Assembly (NCBI GenBank): GCA_900551955.1
Contig: UWSE01000003.1
Coordinates: 1 to 57,000 of the forward strand
Origin: an uncultured Mollicutes bacterium
Lineage (GTDB): Bacteria; Bacillota_I; Bacilli_A; UBA3375
Reading direction: 5' to 3'
Length of the DNA: 57,000 bases
The notes beneath the pieces are model-generated. The model was given only the letters and a program-made list of their open reading frames with translations. It ran no database searches and was not told where the DNA came from. The position numbers and the translations under genes are program-made. Below, in pieces: positions 1 to 7,555 of the stretch. The first letter of the stretch is position 1, and each line of letters begins with the position of its first letter.

Positions 1-67
1 TCAACAAATTATTAATGATTATAATAAATATCATATGTTTGGCGATGATCACCAACCACAAGATTAA
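1..67 (+). CDS. 3' end of an upstream protein gene (partial)
   Basis: An open frame enters from the left edge (first full codon at 2) and stops at TAA 65-67. Only about 21 residues are visible, a polar acidic tail ending DDHQPQD. That is too little to identify the protein. The stop codon lies in the left arm of the following terminator hairpin. Confidence 0.6.
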   Translation, partial: QQIINDYNKYHMFGDDHQPQD

Positions 68-91
68 GTAATAACTTGCTTAATCTTTTTT
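61..91 (+). terminator. Rho-independent terminator of the upstream gene
   Basis: AGATTAAG (61-68) pairs with CTTAATCT (79-86), followed by a T-run. The hairpin contains the stop codon of the partial upstream gene and separates it from the ribosomal protein operon. Confidence 0.75.
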
Positions 92-119
92 ACACATTTT
101 GTAAAAAAAAGTGTATAAT
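89..119 (+). promoter_or_regulatory. Promoter of the ribosomal protein operon
   Basis: TATAAT lies at 114-119, with a TTTACA-like -35 at 89-94 (19-bp spacer). Predicted start is near 126, which puts the whole attenuator leader in the transcript. Confidence 0.6.
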
Positions 120-125
120 ATTTAT

Positions 126-246
126 GTTTTTTGTGGAAAGAAGAATTCTCTCACCCGAGATATTAAGTATCTGGGTTAATGCTACAATATATATTTATTT
201 ATATTTTGTCTAGTATTATGTGTGAGGAGTATTCTCACACTTTTTT
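126..246 (+). promoter_or_regulatory. L20-type autoregulatory leader (terminator/antiterminator)
   Basis: The leader of rpmI-rplT can form two exclusive structures. A terminator pairs 220-226 with 234-240, followed by six T. An antiterminator pairs 143-154 with 222-234 through about 11 pairs, with one mismatch and one bulged G, and encloses a hairpin at 154-175 (CCC/GGG and AGATA/TATCT arms). This architecture and the position ahead of rplT match the Bacillus L20 leader, where L20 binding favours termination. Assignment to that Rfam family is by architecture and context only. Confidence 0.65.
220..246 (+). terminator. Leader terminator hairpin of the L20 attenuator
   Basis: Perfect 7-bp stem, GTGTGAG 220-226 with CTCACAC 234-240, a 7-nt loop and TTTTTT at 241-246. 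It lies before the rpmI start, so it acts as an attenuator rather than a gene-end terminator. Confidence 0.75.
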
Positions 247-263
247 AATAAGGAGGTAAAACT

Positions 264-452
264 ATGCCAAAAATGAAAGCAAAAAGTTCGGTAACTAAAC
301 GTTTTAAAAAAACTGGTAAAGGTAAATTAAAACGTGGTCGTGCATTCACATCACACCAATTTGTCCGAAAAACACAAAAACAAAAAAGACATTTAAGAAA
401 ACAAGCATTAGTTTCAGCACAAGAAACAAAACGTATGCAAGATATGATGTAA
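264..452 (+). CDS. rpmI: 50S ribosomal protein L35
   Basis: Small, very basic 62-residue protein of the large ribosomal subunit. It has the L35 pattern: MPKMKAKSS start, a [13 protein letters not shown] stretch near residues 12-24, and a C-terminal basic helix. The family is usually 64-66 residues. Start ATG 264 follows an ideal AGGAGG at 251-256. It is first in the operon; infC, which usually precedes rpmI-rplT in Bacilli, is absent here, so the L20-type leader controls rpmI directly. Confidence 0.97.
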   Translation: MPKMKAKSSVTKRFKKTGKGKLKRGRAFTSHQFVRKTQKQKRHLRKQALVSAQETKRMQDMM

Positions 453-467
453 GAATAGGAGGTTAAT

Positions 468-824
468 ATGCCAAGAGTAAAAGGGGGATATGTTACACGT
501 CGTCGTCGTAAACGTGTACTTAAACTAGCCAAAGGTTACTTTGGATCAAAACATACATTATACCGTACTGCTAATGAACAAGTAATGCGTTCTATGAAAT
601 ACGCTTACCGTGATCGTAAACAGAAAAAACGTAACTTCAGAAAATTATGGATTACACGTATTAATGCGCAAGCACGTATTGAAGGAATTAGTTATTCACA
701 ATTAATGAATGGATTACATAAAGCAAATATTGAAGTAAATCGTAAAATGTTAGCAGATATGGCAGTTAATGACCAAAAAGCATTTAAAGTATTAGTAGAA
801 AAAGCACAAGCTGCTTTAAAATAA
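468..824 (+). CDS. rplT: 50S ribosomal protein L20
   Basis: 118-residue rRNA-binding assembly protein of the large subunit. The start MPRVKGG, the Arg/Lys-rich first 20 residues ([15 protein letters not shown]), and the IARINAQAR-like segment (here ITRINAQAR, about 63-71) are diagnostic, and the length is normal. In Bacilli, L20 represses its own operon by binding the mRNA leader; a matching terminator/antiterminator leader lies at 126-246. It follows rpmI by 15 nt with an AGGAGG-like ribosome site. Confidence 0.98.
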   Translation: MPRVKGGYVTRRRRKRVLKLAKGYFGSKHTLYRTANEQVMRSMKYAYRDRKQKKRNFRKLWITRINAQARIEGISYSQLMNGLHKANIEVNRKMLADMAVNDQKAFKVLVEKAQAALK

Positions 825-839
825 GAATAGGAGGGAAAA

Positions 840-1139
840 ATGAAAGCTATTATTAAAACTGGTGGAAAACAATATAGTGTTGAAGAAGGTAGTCAAATTT
901 ATGTTGAAACATTACCAGGAGAAGCTGGTGATAAAGTAACATTTGATGAAGTTTTAATGTTAGGTGATGAAGTTGGAACTCCATTTATTAAGGGAGCTAG
1001 TGTAAGCGGAGAAATCGTTAAACACGGAAAAGGTAAAAAAATTACTATTTTTAAATACCGTCCAAAAAAAGATTCACGTAATAAAAAAGGACACCGTCAA
1101 CAATATACATTAGTTAAAATTACTAAAGTAGGAAAATAA
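840..1139 (+). CDS. rplU: 50S ribosomal protein L21
   Basis: 99-residue large-subunit protein. It begins MKAIIKTGGKQY and ends in the conserved C-terminal segment with FKYRPKKDSRNKKGHRQQY (about 71-89), as expected for L21. It follows rplT by only 15 nt with a GGAGG site and no terminator, so L21 appears to be cotranscribed with L35-L20 and would fall under the same leader. Its TAA overlaps the ATG of prp. Confidence 0.97.
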   Translation: MKAIIKTGGKQYSVEEGSQIYVETLPGEAGDKVTFDEVLMLGDEVGTPFIKGASVSGEIVKHGKGKKITIFKYRPKKDSRNKKGHRQQYTLVKITKVGK

Positions 1140-1450
1140 TGATTAATGTTAAAGTTAAACAAACATCAACACATATGAGTCTACATATATCTGGCCATGC
1201 GAACATGGGTGAGTATGGAGAAGATATTGTATGTAGTGCGGTTAGTTGTTTGTGTTTTAGTATTGCAAATCAATTACTATTATTGGATGCTGATTTAGAT
1301 ATCAGTGTGCTTGATAATGATTTTAAGTTTAATGAAATTAACCTTAATCACGATAATAAGTTATTACTTGATACATTACTAAACGGTTTGTTTAATATCA
1401 TGGAAGAATATCCACAAGCAATAAAAATTATGGAGGTGGAAGCATGTTAA
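1139..1450 (+). CDS. prp: Ribosomal-processing cysteine protease Prp
   Basis: 103-residue YsxB family protease that removes the N-terminal extension of ribosomal protein L27 in Firmicutes. The proposed catalytic pair is visible: His20 in SGHA and Cys32 in the VCSAVS motif. It lies between rplU and rpmA, the standard place for prp. It overlaps the rplU stop by one base and rpmA by seven bases, consistent with translational coupling to its substrate. The matching cleavage site is seen in the L27 gene that follows. Confidence 0.93.
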   Translation: MINVKVKQTSTHMSLHISGHANMGEYGEDIVCSAVSCLCFSIANQLLLLDADLDISVLDNDFKFNEINLNHDNKLLLDTLLNGLFNIMEEYPQAIKIMEVEAC

Positions 1451-1722
1451 AATTACAATTACAATTCTTCGCATCTAAAAAAGGGGTTGGATCTACTAAA
1501 AATGGTCGTGACTCTGAATCTAAACGTTTAGGTGCGAAAAAAGCTGATGGACAATTTGCCCACGCTGGAAGTATTATTTACCGTCAACGTGGTACAAAAA
1601 TCCACCCAGGGACAAATGTCGGAATTGGTGGAGATGATACATTATTTGCTAAAGTATCTGGAATTGTTAAATATGAACGCAAAGGGCGTAATAAAAAACA
1701 AGTATCAGTGTACCCAGCATAA
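1444..1722 (+). CDS. rpmA: 50S ribosomal protein L27 (Prp-processed precursor)
   Basis: 92-residue L27. It starts MLKLQLQFF before the mature [14 protein letters not shown] sequence. This is the Firmicutes pre-L27 extension, cut by Prp between FF and A, so mature L27 should start at residue 10. A free N-terminus is needed because L27 reaches the peptidyl transferase centre. The gene overlaps prp by 7 nt; the ribosome site AGGTGG lies in the prp end. The TAA overlaps the next ATG by one base. Confidence 0.98.
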   Translation: MLKLQLQFFASKKGVGSTKNGRDSESKRLGAKKADGQFAHAGSIIYRQRGTKIHPGTNVGIGGDDTLFAKVSGIVKYERKGRNKKQVSVYPA

Positions 1723-2039
1723 TGGATAGTCAAATTAAAATGATTATTGGTTTGGTTATTATTATGATAATCGCAATCGCTTGTACGATGCTAGTTTATA
1801 GTTTTTATCATAAAAAAAGTAAACAAGTATATGGCCAAGTTAGACCAGTAGTCAGTACTAATCAAGTTAATTATAGTATTGGTGAAGATATAAACACTAA
1901 TACTAATCCACTAAAAGTTGAATTGCAGGCAATTATTGATGATTATAATCGTCTTGATAAAAATGATCCAAACTACAGTTTTTATCAAGAAGCCATCATT
2001 CAACGTTTAGTAAGCTTAAAGAATAAAATCGCCCAATAA
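1722..2039 (+). CDS. Small single-pass membrane protein, function unknown
   Basis: 105 residues, not recognised. Residues about 7-28 form one hydrophobic segment (IIGLVIIMIIAIACTMLVYSF), followed by a basic stop-transfer (YHKKSKQ), so the C-terminal 75 residues are probably cytoplasmic. The tail is polar and helical, with no catalytic motif. Its ATG overlaps the rpmA stop, so it is the last gene of the ribosomal protein operon before the terminator at 2049. Confidence 0.75.
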   Translation: MDSQIKMIIGLVIIMIIAIACTMLVYSFYHKKSKQVYGQVRPVVSTNQVNYSIGEDINTNTNPLKVELQAIIDDYNRLDKNDPNYSFYQEAIIQRLVSLKNKIAQ

Positions 2040-2048
2040 GCGTACATA

Positions 2049-2075
2049 ACAACAAGGTTTACCTTGTTGTTTTTT
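2049..2075 (+). terminator. Terminator of the ribosomal protein operon
   Basis: Perfect 10-bp stem: ACAACAAGGT (2049-2058) with ACCTTGTTGT (2061-2070), then a T-run. Confidence 0.9.
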
Positions 2076-2098
2076 ATTAGTAAATAAATAACTAGATT

Positions 2099-2107
2099 TG
2101 GTATAAT
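2099..2107 (+). promoter_or_regulatory. Extended -10 promoter of the PBP operon
   Basis: TGG-TATAAT with TATAAT at 2102-2107. No acceptable -35 is seen 16-18 bp upstream. Predicted transcription start is base 2114 (+/-1), the first base of the start codon, so the mRNA is probably leaderless. Confidence 0.75.
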
Positions 2108-2113
2108 ATAGAT

Positions 2114-4111
2114 ATGAATGAGCGCATTGATAAAATCAATAAATTCTTTAAAATTGGTTTAATTTTTTTAAGTTTAGTGTTAATCACTAAACTTTTGTGG
2201 ATTAGTATCATTCAACATAAAGGGTTTAGTGCACTAAGTCAAAACCAGGTACGAATTGAACGAGCACAAAACCTTCCACGAGGAAGAATTTTAGATCGAA
2301 ACGGAATGGTTTTAGCGGATGAAGAAGTACAAAATGATTTGAACTATATTGAACCAGGGATAATGGATGATGAAGCTAAAGAAGCATTAGCCATCCGAAT
2401 TAGTAATATGATTACTTTAGATAATACTGAAGTCAATCAAGTTGAATTACAAGACCTTGTCTTAACAAAAAATGGTAATTTAAAACAAATTACAGGTGCC
2501 TTAACTAAAGAAGAGCGTCTACATGTAAGTGAGCTTAGTGAAAATGAGTATAATCAATTCTTACGAGACCATTTAACACAAGCGCAAATAGATGAAGTTG
2601 TTAATGCTTATACGCCACAACAATTAAAAATTATTTTATCAATGAAACAAGCTACTAGTAAAAAAAGTGTTGTGATTAAAGATAATTTAACGATTGATGA
2701 GTATTACCAATTAAATTTAATTGCTAATAATTGTGGAGGTTTTTATGTAGCTAAAGACTACATTAGAACCTATCCTCAAGGTGATATGCTAAGAAGTTTT
2801 ATTGGTTCTTATGGACAAATTCCTAAAGATCAACAAGATGTGTATTTATCGCAAGGATATCCTTCGAATGCTAACGTAGGTACTAGTTATTTAGAACAAC
2901 AATTAGAACCGGTACTTAGAAGTTATAGTCAGACTGTATCAATGAACTTCGATAGAAAAGGGAACTTGAATTCAAGTAATGTCATTAACCAAGGACAACA
3001 AGGAAATGATGCCTATCTAACGATTGATGGAAAGATTCAAAAAATTGTTGAACAACATTTAACTGATTATTTAAATAATAATAAATATGAATATTGTCGT
3101 AATATCTATGCATCAATCGTTAACCCTGAAAATGGAGAATTAATAGCTTTAGGTAGCAAACAACGATTAGATGATGATAGTATTGTTGATAATAGTATTG
3201 GAAACTTTACTCAAAGTTATACTCTAGGTTCAACGATTAAACCAGCGATTTTATCATTAGGTTACCAATCAGGTGTTTGGCAACCTAAAACCGTGGTTAA
3301 TGACGAACCATGGTATATTTTAGGAACGCCAAAAAAAGCAAGTTATACCAATATGGGACCAATTGATGAGAATGAAGCAATTGCACGTTCATCTAATATT
3401 TATTTTTATTCTATATTATTAAAATATGCGGGTACAAGTTATGTCCCTAATGCCGGATTATCTATTCCGGCCGAAAAATTTATGCAAGTCCGAAGTTTCT
3501 TACAACAATATGGATTAGGTAGTTTAACCGGGATTGGGATGCCTAATGAAAATACAGGAATTGAAGGAACCGGAACTGCACCAGGATTATATGTCGATTT
3601 AGCTAATGGACAATATGATACTTATACTAATTTACAACAAACGCAATATGCAGCAACTGTTGAAGAGTTAGGTACACGTTATAAAATTAACTATTTATTA
3701 CGTGTCCAAAAACCGAGTTTATATCAAGAACAAAGTCAGTTATTATTCCAACAAACACCTGAAGTATTAAATAAAGTTAATATTGATCAAGCTTCAGCAC
3801 AGCATGTGCGTGATGCAATGGATGGAGCAAGAGAATTTCCAAGAAGTACTGTAGGTGCTAAAGGGTTTAAAGTAAATGGTCGATTATCAGCTAAAACTGG
3901 TACCAGTGAATCATTCTATTTTGATCAAAAAACCAATACTTTAGTTAATACCAATACTACTAGTTTTTTAGGAACCTTACAAGAAGGCGATAAAAAGTAT
4001 AGTATGGGAGTAGTAATTCCTGATTATACAAGTGCGGGTAACCAAAAACCAAAAGAAGCAGGACATGTAGCTGCATATATTTTTAACCAAATGGAGAGTG
4101 AACATGTTTAG
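2114..4111 (+). CDS. Class B penicillin-binding protein (transpeptidase)
   Basis: 665-residue D,D-transpeptidase that cross-links peptidoglycan outside the membrane. A short cytoplasmic N-terminus precedes a membrane segment at about residues 14-34. Next comes the PBP dimerisation domain with PRGRILDRNG, then the transpeptidase domain with all three motifs: STIK (Ser373 nucleophile, Lys376), SSN at 426-428 and KTGT at 594-597. It is of the PBP2/FtsI type; which of the two (elongation or division) cannot be decided. No Shine-Dalgarno precedes the start, and the predicted transcription start falls on the ATG. It overlaps ispF by 8 nt. Confidence 0.93.
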   Translation: MNERIDKINKFFKIGLIFLSLVLITKLLWISIIQHKGFSALSQNQVRIERAQNLPRGRILDRNGMVLADEEVQNDLNYIEPGIMDDEAKEALAIRISNMITLDNTEVNQVELQDLVLTKNGNLKQITGALTKEERLHVSELSENEYNQFLRDHLTQAQIDEVVNAYTPQQLKIILSMKQATSKKSVVIKDNLTIDEYYQLNLIANNCGGFYVAKDYIRTYPQGDMLRSFIGSYGQIPKDQQDVYLSQGYPSNANVGTSYLEQQLEPVLRSYSQTVSMNFDRKGNLNSSNVINQGQQGNDAYLTIDGKIQKIVEQHLTDYLNNNKYEYCRNIYASIVNPENGELIALGSKQRLDDDSIVDNSIGNFTQSYTLGSTIKPAILSLGYQSGVWQPKTVVNDEPWYILGTPKKASYTNMGPIDENEAIARSSNIYFYSILLKYAGTSYVPNAGLSIPAEKFMQVRSFLQQYGLGSLTGIGMPNENTGIEGTGTAPGLYVDLANGQYDTYTNLQQTQYAATVEELGTRYKINYLLRVQKPSLYQEQSQLLFQQTPEVLNKVNIDQASAQHVRDAMDGAREFPRSTVGAKGFKVNGRLSAKTGTSESFYFDQKTNTLVNTNTTSFLGTLQEGDKKYSMGVVIPDYTSAGNQKPKEAGHVAAYIFNQMESEHV

Positions 4112-4580
4112 AATTGGTCATAGTTATGATATTCATCAATTAGCACCTGATCAAGAATTAATTTTAGGTGGAATTAAAATTGATAGTGATCTAGGGACAA
4201 TCGCTCATAGTGATGGCGATGTCCTAGTTCACGTGATTATTGAAAGTATCATTGGTGCCCTAGCATTAGGCGATATTGGTTGTTTATATCCCGATACTGA
4301 TCAACAATACAAAGATGTTTGTAGTTTAGAACTACTTAAAGATACCATTAAACGCATGGAAGATAAAGGGTATAAGATTAATAATATTGATTGTAGTATT
4401 TATCTGCAAACACCAAAACTAAGACCTTATATTGAGCAGATGAGAAAAATCCTAAAAGATATTATGCATATAGATATTGATCAAATCAATATTAAAGCCA
4501 CTCGTGGTGAAGGAATTGGTTTTATTGGGCGAAAAGAAGGGATTGCAGCTGAAGCTGTAGTATTACTAACAAATGATTAA
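4104..4580 (+). CDS. ispF: 2-C-methyl-D-erythritol 2,4-cyclodiphosphate synthase
   Basis: MEP isoprenoid pathway enzyme that cyclises CDP-ME 2-phosphate and releases CMP. The metal-binding D-x-H (SYDIHQL) and His of AHSDGDVLVH are present, followed by LGDIGCLYPDTD and the C-terminal GFIGRKEGIAAEAV. The usual TT-E turn near the C-terminus reads TRGE here, keeping the Glu. ATG 4104 is preferred over GTG 4098 because the GGAGAG site (4093-4098) overlaps the GTG. The result is 158 residues, the family norm. ispE of the same pathway is at 30443. Confidence 0.95.
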   Translation: MFRIGHSYDIHQLAPDQELILGGIKIDSDLGTIAHSDGDVLVHVIIESIIGALALGDIGCLYPDTDQQYKDVCSLELLKDTIKRMEDKGYKINNIDCSIYLQTPKLRPYIEQMRKILKDIMHIDIDQINIKATRGEGIGFIGRKEGIAAEAVVLLTND

Positions 4581-4881
4581 AGGTATAGGTATTGATATTG
4601 TTGAATATGATCGCGTGCAATTAAAAATTGCTAATCGTGTATTAACTAAAAGCGAATTAGCAATTTTTAATAATCATCCTAATCAATTACAATTTTTAGC
4701 TAGTCGCTTTTGTTTAAAAGAAGCTATTATTAAAGCGACTAACAAAAAATATACAATGAGAGAAATAGAAATCAGTAATAATGAAGATGGACAACCAATT
4801 TGTAATATTGACAATTTAATCTTAAGTATTTCACACGAAAAACACTGTTGTGTGTGTATGTGTATCTGGGAGGCGTTATGA
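4573..4881 (+). CDS. acpS: Holo-[acyl-carrier-protein] synthase
   Basis: 102-residue 4'-phosphopantetheinyl transferase that converts apo-ACP to holo-ACP. Conserved blocks are GIGIDIVEYDR at the N-terminus (Mg-binding Asp), ASRFCLKEAIIKAT in the middle (Glu) and the C-terminal SISHEKH. It is somewhat shorter than the usual 118-125 residues, mainly at the C-terminus. It overlaps ispF by 8 nt, and its TGA stop overlaps the alr start as ATGA. The acpS-alr pairing is typical of Bacilli. Confidence 0.9.
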   Translation: MIKGIGIDIVEYDRVQLKIANRVLTKSELAIFNNHPNQLQFLASRFCLKEAIIKATNKKYTMREIEISNNEDGQPICNIDNLILSISHEKHCCVCMCIWEAL

Positions 4882-5903
4882 GTTATCAACCACAGTTAAT
4901 TGTTGATATGGATATTGTTAGTGATAATATTAAATTATTAGCACAAGATAAAAAACCGTGTCTAATGGTCAAAGCTAGCCAATATCATGTTTTAGAAAAT
5001 ATTAAACCACTAGTTGATTTAGGATATGACTTTTTTGGGGTGTCAACTTTAGAGGAAGCTCAACTTATTTTAAATAGCTTTGATGTTGATGTGTTAATTG
5101 TTACCCCAATTGTGTTTGAAGATATGGTTAGCTTTAACCATCCTCGCTTACACTTTAGTGTAGTTGATATAGAAACTTTAAAGCAAGTAACTGATCAATT
5201 TAAAGTTCATCTTAATTTTGATACAGGGATGGGAAGAATTGGTTTTAAACCGGAAATGGTTAGTCAAGTCATTGAACTTGTTAAACAACGTGATTTACAT
5301 CTAGAAGGTTTATATACACATTTCCCTTGTGCAAGTGATCAGATATATACTTTAGGTCAGATTGATTTGTTTAAAACAATCGTTGATCGTTTTAACGAAG
5401 CCGGGATTAATCCAACATATATTCATTGTCAAAATAGTTTAGGAGCAATTTTATATAATGTTGAGTTTTGTAATATGGTTCGTCCAGGCATTGGGATTTG
5501 GGGATATGGTGCTAATTTAGAAGAAGCCGAGCTAACACCAATTAAACCAGCTTTAAAATTAATTGCACCAATTAGTTTTATTAAAGATTACCAAGGTTTA
5601 ATTGGTTATGACCACCTAGATCAAGTAGATGGTATTATTGCTACCATCAAATTAGGATATAATGATGGTTTAGATCGAAGACTACGAGGATATGATTTTA
5701 AACCTGGGAAAATTGTTGGTAATGTTTGTATGTGTCAAACGATGTTAGAAGTACCTAATAAAGATATAAGTAGTATTACTATTTTTGAAGAAAATAGTAT
5801 ATATAATTTATGTAAATATTTTAATTGTAGTGTATATGAATTATTATGTGGTTTGTCATATAGAATTAAACGTGTAATTAAAGGAGGAGTATGGCACGAT
5901 TAG
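4878..5903 (+). CDS. alr: Alanine racemase (divergent)
   Basis: 341-residue fold-III PLP enzyme making D-alanine for peptidoglycan. The PLP lysine is Lys32 in MVKASQYHVL, where the family normally has K-A-N-A-Y-G-H-G; Lys and Tyr are kept but the glycines are not. Other family blocks are FDTGMGRIGF, YTHFPCASD, RPGIGIWGYG and LGYNDG with the catalytic Tyr. CMDQ reads CMCQ. ATG 4878 is chosen: GGGAGG at 4868-4873, and earlier in-frame starts lie inside acpS. A change of racemase substrate cannot be excluded. Confidence 0.85.
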   Translation: MSYQPQLIVDMDIVSDNIKLLAQDKKPCLMVKASQYHVLENIKPLVDLGYDFFGVSTLEEAQLILNSFDVDVLIVTPIVFEDMVSFNHPRLHFSVVDIETLKQVTDQFKVHLNFDTGMGRIGFKPEMVSQVIELVKQRDLHLEGLYTHFPCASDQIYTLGQIDLFKTIVDRFNEAGINPTYIHCQNSLGAILYNVEFCNMVRPGIGIWGYGANLEEAELTPIKPALKLIAPISFIKDYQGLIGYDHLDQVDGIIATIKLGYNDGLDRRLRGYDFKPGKIVGNVCMCQTMLEVPNKDISSITIFEENSIYNLCKYFNCSVYELLCGLSYRIKRVIKGGVWHD

Positions 5904-6697
5904 AAGTAAAAGATTTATGGGTTGAGATTGAAGATAAGCAAATCTTAAAAGGACTTAATTTAGTAATCAATGATGGAGAGATTCATGCAATTATGGGTCC
6001 TAATGGAACAGGAAAATCTACTTTATCTTCGGTTATTATGGGAGATCCAAAATATCAAGTGACAAAAGGAAGTATTACTCTAGATGGCAAAGATGTATTA
6101 GCGATGGATGTTGATGAACGTGCTAAAGCAGGAATCTTCTTAGCAATGCAATATCCGAGTGAAATTGCTGGAATCACTAATCGTGATTTTATTCGTCATG
6201 CCCAACAAGCTGTGGATAAAGCACCAAACTTATATCAATATGCTAAAAGTTTAGAGACAGCGATTAGCGAATTAGAAATGGATCCAGAAATGGTTAATCG
6301 TTATGTTAATGAAGGATTTAGTGGTGGAGAGAAAAAACGTAATGAAATATTACAAATGAAAATGTTAAAACCAACACTATCAATTTTAGATGAAATTGAT
6401 AGTGGATTAGATATTGATGCCCTTCGGATTGTTGGTAGAAATTTAGAACAATTAATTAACGAAAATCCTAATATGAGTTATTTAATAATCACTCACTACC
6501 AACGTTTACTAGATTATATTACCCCTACTCATGTTCATATTATGTTAGATGGACGTATTGTTGAAAGTGGGGGCATGGAATTAGTTAATGAATTAGAAAC
6601 AACAGGATATCAAGCACTAAAAGATAAACATAATATTATTGATGAAGTAGTTGAAGATAATCGTCCACAAATTAGTGGATGTGCGACGAGAAGATAA
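5891..6697 (+). CDS. sufC: Fe-S cluster assembly ATPase SufC
   Basis: 268-residue ABC-type ATPase that powers the SufB-SufD scaffold. Walker A is GPNGTGKST (about 37-45), the signature is GFSGGEKKR (about 143-151), and Walker B with the SufC-specific ending is LSILDEIDSGLDIDAL. It starts within the alr 3' end, overlapping 13 nt, after GGAGGA at 5883-5888. The last about 20 residues, after the usual KDK tail, are non-conserved. Its TAA overlaps the ATG of the sufD-like gene. Confidence 0.95.
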   Translation: MARLEVKDLWVEIEDKQILKGLNLVINDGEIHAIMGPNGTGKSTLSSVIMGDPKYQVTKGSITLDGKDVLAMDVDERAKAGIFLAMQYPSEIAGITNRDFIRHAQQAVDKAPNLYQYAKSLETAISELEMDPEMVNRYVNEGFSGGEKKRNEILQMKMLKPTLSILDEIDSGLDIDALRIVGRNLEQLINENPNMSYLIITHYQRLLDYITPTHVHIMLDGRIVESGGMELVNELETTGYQALKDKHNIIDEVVEDNRPQISGCATRR

Positions 6698-7440
6698 TGG
6701 ATTTTACTACTATAAAAATATCTTCGACAACTAATTTAGTTCTCGAAGATAATACTAATTATTTATTAGTGCTAGATGATACTAATCAAACATTTAATGT
6801 TAATGTTGATCAACAACCTGGGTTTAATAATGTGATTATGGTTGTTGATTTAAGTAGTGATTCTACTTTAAGTTTATTCCATAATGTATTACAAGATAGT
6901 TATTGTTGTTATCAATTTGTCAACCTATCAACTGGTAAAAATACGTATAATTTAGAAGTATTATTAACACAAGAAGGAAGTAATTGTGATTTAAATCTGA
7001 TTGCTTGTAGTGTTAATAGTAGTTTAGAAGTTAATGCTACTTTAGATAATTTAGTTAGTCATACAACAGCTAATATGTGGATGCGTGGCGTTAGTTTAAA
7101 TAGTAGTATTAGTTTTAAACCAACTGGTAGTATTAAAACTAATACTACTGGTTGTAAAAACTTCCAAACATCACGCATCTTATTGTTAGATGATAATCAA
7201 CATGCGCAAGTAGATCCATTATTATTAATCGATCACTTTGATGTTGAAGCAGGACATGGAGCGAGTATTAGTCGTGTTAATGAACAAGAACTATATTATT
7301 TACAATCACGAGGAATTAGTAAACCTGTTGCCCAACAATTATTAACAATTGGGTTTATTAAGCCAGGATTAGATGTTTTAGATGATATTATTAAAGACCC
7401 ATTATTAGATATTATTGCCCAACGTTTTAATTTATCGTAA
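6697..7440 (+). CDS. sufD: SufD-like Fe-S scaffold protein, short form
   Basis: 247 residues with the SufB/SufD C-terminal beta-helix signature: VDPLLLIDHFDVEAGHGASI followed by ELYYLQSRGI and an LLTIGF helix, as in SufD. Typical SufD proteins are about 400-440 residues; here the N-terminal third is missing and the core is reduced, yet the frame is intact. The conserved His of AGHGA is present. It begins at ATG 6697 overlapping sufC. No sufS, sufU or sufB follows, so those partners must be encoded outside the window. Confidence 0.8.
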   Translation: MDFTTIKISSTTNLVLEDNTNYLLVLDDTNQTFNVNVDQQPGFNNVIMVVDLSSDSTLSLFHNVLQDSYCCYQFVNLSTGKNTYNLEVLLTQEGSNCDLNLIACSVNSSLEVNATLDNLVSHTTANMWMRGVSLNSSISFKPTGSIKTNTTGCKNFQTSRILLLDDNQHAQVDPLLLIDHFDVEAGHGASISRVNEQELYYLQSRGISKPVAQQLLTIGFIKPGLDVLDDIIKDPLLDIIAQRFNLS

Positions 7441-7503
7441 TTTTTTTTATGAAAAAAGGGTATATATAAGTGTAGAGCTAAATTATTAAATATACACATA
7501 AAA

Positions 7504-7521
7504 TTGTAGATATGTTAAAAT
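7504..7521 (+). promoter_or_regulatory. Probable promoter of the surface protein gene
   Basis: TGT-TAAAAT at 7513-7521 is an extended -10 candidate in the 115-bp gap after sufD. No clear hairpin follows sufD, only a T8 run at 7441-7448, so partial read-through is possible. Confidence 0.45.
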
Positions 7522-7555
7522 ATAAATAGTTTAAATAAAATATATAAGGAGAACC

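Noticed and set aside
180..188. TGC-TACAAT inside the ribosomal leader as an independent promoter of rpmI
   Set aside because: It lies within the region enclosed by the antiterminator helix, and a transcript from it would lack the 143-154 arm. The upstream TATAAT at 114 explains the leader better, though a second promoter cannot be fully excluded.
245..532. Minus-strand open frame opposite rpmI and rplT
   Set aside because: It has no ribosome site, its composition mirrors the ribosomal genes, and the plus-strand genes are certain.
6697..7440. sufD as a frameshifted pseudogene
   Set aside because: The frame is open from an ATG coupled to sufC through the intact SufD C-terminus, with no SufD-like sequence left in another frame nearby. 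A reduced protein fits better.
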